From Tetradesmus obliquus (Eukaryota; Chlorophyta; Chlorophyceae; Sphaeropleales; Scenedesmaceae), in the NCBI GenBank assembly GCA_030272155.1, contig CP126193.1, positions 992,001-1,056,000 on the forward strand: a DNA stretch of 64,000 bases, given 5' to 3'. Both the position numbers and the translations under genes were made by a program. How positions within the stretch are numbered: the first letter of the stretch is position 1; each line of letters starts with the position of its first letter. The notes under the pieces are model-generated. The model worked only from the letters and a program-made list of their open reading frames with translations, ran no database searches and was not told where the DNA came from. Shown here one piece after another: positions 61,302 to 64,000 of the stretch.

Positions 61302-62392
61302 CATCATCATCAGCAGCAGCAGCATCGCCTCCCGCTGCTGCTGCTGCTGCTGCCGGTTGCGCTGCGCTGGCTGCCGCGCCTGGCCGCTGCACCAGTTCCA
61401 GCAGCAGCGTCAGCCGCAGGAACACATCTGCCCTGCTTTGCTCCCAATCATCAACGCTCATGGCGCGCACCTGCACAATGGTGGTGTCACCAGAGCCACA
61501 CTTGTTAGAACGTTTTAGCTTGTTACCAACACGCGAGGTGCTGTCGTAGCCAGCTGCAGCAGCAGTGCGGCTGACTCGTGTATGTCCTGCTCATGCTCTG
61601 CACGCGTCGCGCATCGGTTGTGGCAGGCACTCTGACACGCAACTGGCTAACTAGTTACTAGTACTGATGTAACCAAACAGGTGCTCAAACAAACAACTAA
61701 ACAGGACTGCATGCGGCAGGCACCCCTGAGCTTTGCAGTTGTCACAAGGGATCCATTGACTGCAAGGCACCCTGGACTGCCAGAGGCAGTAGAGCACCGC
61801 TACCGGCCCTCACCTGCTCCAGATGCTGCTCCGTTGCTGACAGCAGCAGGCCAGCGATGTAGTTGCTGCCCAGGGACGCTGCATCTGGCCCGATGACACC
61901 ACCTGCTGCTGCATGCGCTGCCTGTGTCTCCTGCAGGCCGTTCTGCCTGATGCTCAGCACCAGCTGCTGCATGCCCTCCATGTCCACAATCACCTGCATA
62001 GCCATGGAGGAATAAGTCGCATTTGTATGTTTCTAGTTTGTAAAGCGAAAGGGGCACGTGCCGATCACCGATGCAGGCAAACACGCAGAGATGGCAGCAA
62101 AGCTTGAAGGGCACAGCAGGTGATGTGCTGGAGAGGGATGAAGCTGAACTACGGTAGCACGTGGGCTGTTTGCGCCCACCTGTTGCAGCAGCCTTTCGTC
62201 CTCCTGCTCCTCTTGCAGCTTGCGAAGCTTTTGTAACGCAGCATCGTGCTGAGACTTCACCACTCGGTAGTAAGTACTCAGGCACTTGGTGAGTGCGGCA
62301 GGCTGCTTCTGTACGCGTGTGCTCAGCTCCAGACCTTTGCTTCGTTGACTCTTCGTGGCTTTTTTAGCACGAGGCGATCCAGGCGGAGTCAT
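60232..62392 (-). CDS. Protein of unknown function with Ala/Asp and Gln runs
   Basis: Three exons in phase give 543 aa: 62392-62180, 61993-61814, 61470-60232. The N-terminus is basic (MTPPGSPRAKKATKSQRSKG), followed by a helix (YYRVVKSQHDAALQKLRKLQEEQEDERLLQQ) that may be a coiled coil. A conserved-looking stretch comes next (VIVDMEGMQQLVLSIRQNGL, IAGLLLSATEQHLEQ, VDDWEQSRADVFLRLTLLLEL). It is interrupted by alternating Ala and Asp runs, then FWKQVAARQQFSDLQLRLMIAARREF, more Ala/Ser runs and a Gln/Lys-rich C-terminal region. No signal peptide or membrane segment is present, and I do not recognise a family. The regular phase and the compositional bias in the right frame support a real gene. 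A TTACA at about 60206 (TGTAA on the minus strand) lies 25 bp past the stop and may be the poly(A) signal. Confidence 0.8.
61262..61345. repeat. Coding CAG/CAT triplet tract
   Basis: CAT and CAG runs on the plus strand, read on the minus strand as alternating Asp and Ala blocks in exon 3 of the 60232-62392 gene. This length-variable tract is inside a protein. Confidence 0.9.
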
Positions 62393-64000
62393 AGTCAGCG
62401 ATCGGCGACAGTAGCGAACATGACGGAAATGCGCCCTGTATCACGTGCGTGAGGCTGTCCAAATATGATCTTGAGTGTTGCGTGTCTACATGCATTTGAT
62501 ACGTGAGAGTAGAAGACGCGGAATTAAGTGTTAAGTAATAGAGTCCGCTAACCCACCAACATTTGTGGGGTCCGTCTGCAGCGTATCCATCGCTGAATTG
62601 CCCTTGCTATGTTGATCTCCGTCCCTTGATTTTTTTCCGGTTTTTAGCAAGCCTGCTGCTGCAAGGCCGTTCAGCACGAAGACCTAATCCTGCCGCAGGC
62701 AGTGAGGGTATCCTCACTGGTGAGCGCAGTCACTGCACGGTGCGGTTGACCGCATTTAAAACATATCAGTGACGCGTTTTGACCAGGTCCGCTGCTGCAC
62801 CGACGTTCTTGACTGCTGTGTGATTCACTGTGAGCAGCGAGTGAGTAGTACTCACTAGGTCACTAGTGACCCAGGCTGGGTCACTAGACTATGAGCACAT
62901 GCAGACTTGGAAGCCTTCCTCACGGTGAGGCTCGGAAGCCTTTGTACAAGTGTAGGTGCAAGACATGCCTATGGGGGTGCAAGACATGCCTATGGGGGTG
63001 TAGGTGCAAGACATGCCTATGGGGGTGTAGGTGCAAGACATGCCTATGGGGGTCTCAGACCCAGTGAGAGCGCCTCCGCCTGTGAAGGTGAGATTGGCCA
63101 GGCTGGCCAGGACATCTTGGAAACATTGGAAACTTTAAGCTAGGCATGCGCAGTACCCAGCTTGCAACTAGTACTTCAGAGCTTAACGGCACACGGTATG
63201 TATAAGAACAAGTCTACACATCCGCAGAGTCCTCACCGACCGCCTTGGATGCGAAACTGCACATCATCTTCAAGCAAAGCTGCGCCATATAAAGAAAGTT
63301 GCGCCAGAAGACCTCTCGTTCCAGGTCTCCTGGCCATCTGCGTGGGCTGCAGTATGTCATCAGTTGCTACGTGTTTACTGATGTTTGCCTGTTGCGCTAA
63401 GTTCATGCATGTGCATGCTGTCAGGTACACAAGTCGTGCACCAGAGTGCCCAGGCTGCAGAACAAACATTGAACCGTGCTGGTGCAACATCCTCAAAGTG
63501 AAGCCGCTGTCAACCAGCATACTGTTCACCAAGTGGCATGGGTTGGAAGCTGCACTTCGGTAAGCTACATATGTTACATAATCTTACACAGTAGTATACT
63601 ATTACATAGCACCAAACAGCTGTGAAGCAGTCAACGTACAAGCAGAGCAGGCGCAGCAACAAAAGGCTTTAGCTGCTGCGCAGCATGCTGCCGTCAGCTG
63701 GCAAGACTGCACAGGCCACGCTGGCCCTCTGTCACACAGCTTCGAAGCTGTGTCTGAATTTACATGCTGAAAAACACAGCAAACCCCATGTTAACAGCTT
63801 GGTGCTTGCAGACATGAGGCCAGCAGAAGCATGGTCTACAGACGCAGCCGGCTGCAACCCCTCTGCAGAGCTCTGTGCATGTGCCTGCAAAGTACAAGCC
63901 CAAAGTGAAGACGCGCTGCAAATTGAACAAGCCAGAATCTGGCGATCAAACCACAAGCGCCCACAAGTGTGATTGGATCACAAGCGCCCACGTGGCTGGG
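62393..64000. other. Region upstream of the 60232-62392 gene, with one exon-like segment
   Basis: Mostly without support for genes. On the minus strand, 63340 to about 63232 reads WPGDLEREVFWRNFLYMAQL and on to a GGTGAG donor. FWRNF resembles the FW..YF core of BSD domains, and an AG precedes it. No phase-matched partner exon was found before the window end. It may be an exon of a gene that extends past 64000. Confidence 0.3.
62956..63053. repeat. GTGCAAGACATGCCTATGGG tandem repeat, 4 units
   Basis: Units start at 62956, 62977, 63004 and 63031. Units 2 to 4 are about 27 bp apart, including a GTAG spacer that the 62956 unit lacks at its 3' side. Confidence 0.9.

Overview
The window looks like nuclear DNA of a green alga, probably a chlorophycean. 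The evidence is many short introns with consistent GT-AG borders, very frequent CTG/CAG runs, TGTAA motifs downstream of several stops, and a C-terminal sacsin-RING protein of the plant/algal kind. The order or genus is not determinable here. Gene models were assembled by hand from splice sites and reading phase. Every internal junction in the main models keeps phase.

Layout. 1-2673 (+): the 3' end of a giant sacsin-like RING protein gene. 5633-16622 (-) and 27561-37764 (-): two intact 19-exon paralogues encoding secreted papain-like cysteine proteases fused to a long plant-type LRR array (1607 and 1616 aa). 38552-42815 (-): an F-box-like/LRR protein. 44184-46575 (+): a secreted Cys- and Pro-rich protein of unknown family. 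49405-54684 (+): a membrane acyltransferase-3 family protein in 11 exons, one of only 17 nt. 60232-62392 (-): a three-exon gene of unknown function with long Ala/Asp/Gln runs.

The two protease-LRR paralogues are separated by a foreign island at about 18.06-26.65 kb. It is very GC-rich, intronless and bordered by long alternating purine-pyrimidine DNA. It holds decayed genes resembling those of large algal DNA viruses: a truncated LRR protein, an S74 (endosialidase chaperone) fibre-type protein, a glycosyltransferase, and a second fibre-type protein. Damage includes in-frame UAG codons, single-base frameshifts and truncations. A 274-bp LTR-type miniature element with identical 68-bp LTRs and a 5-bp target duplication sits inside the second fibre-type gene. 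It carries a tRNA-like internal sequence.

A second theme is local tandem duplication across exon 3' ends together with the splice donor or stop codon, seen at six places in three host genes. A third is a dispersed ~35-bp repeat present five times, mostly in introns.
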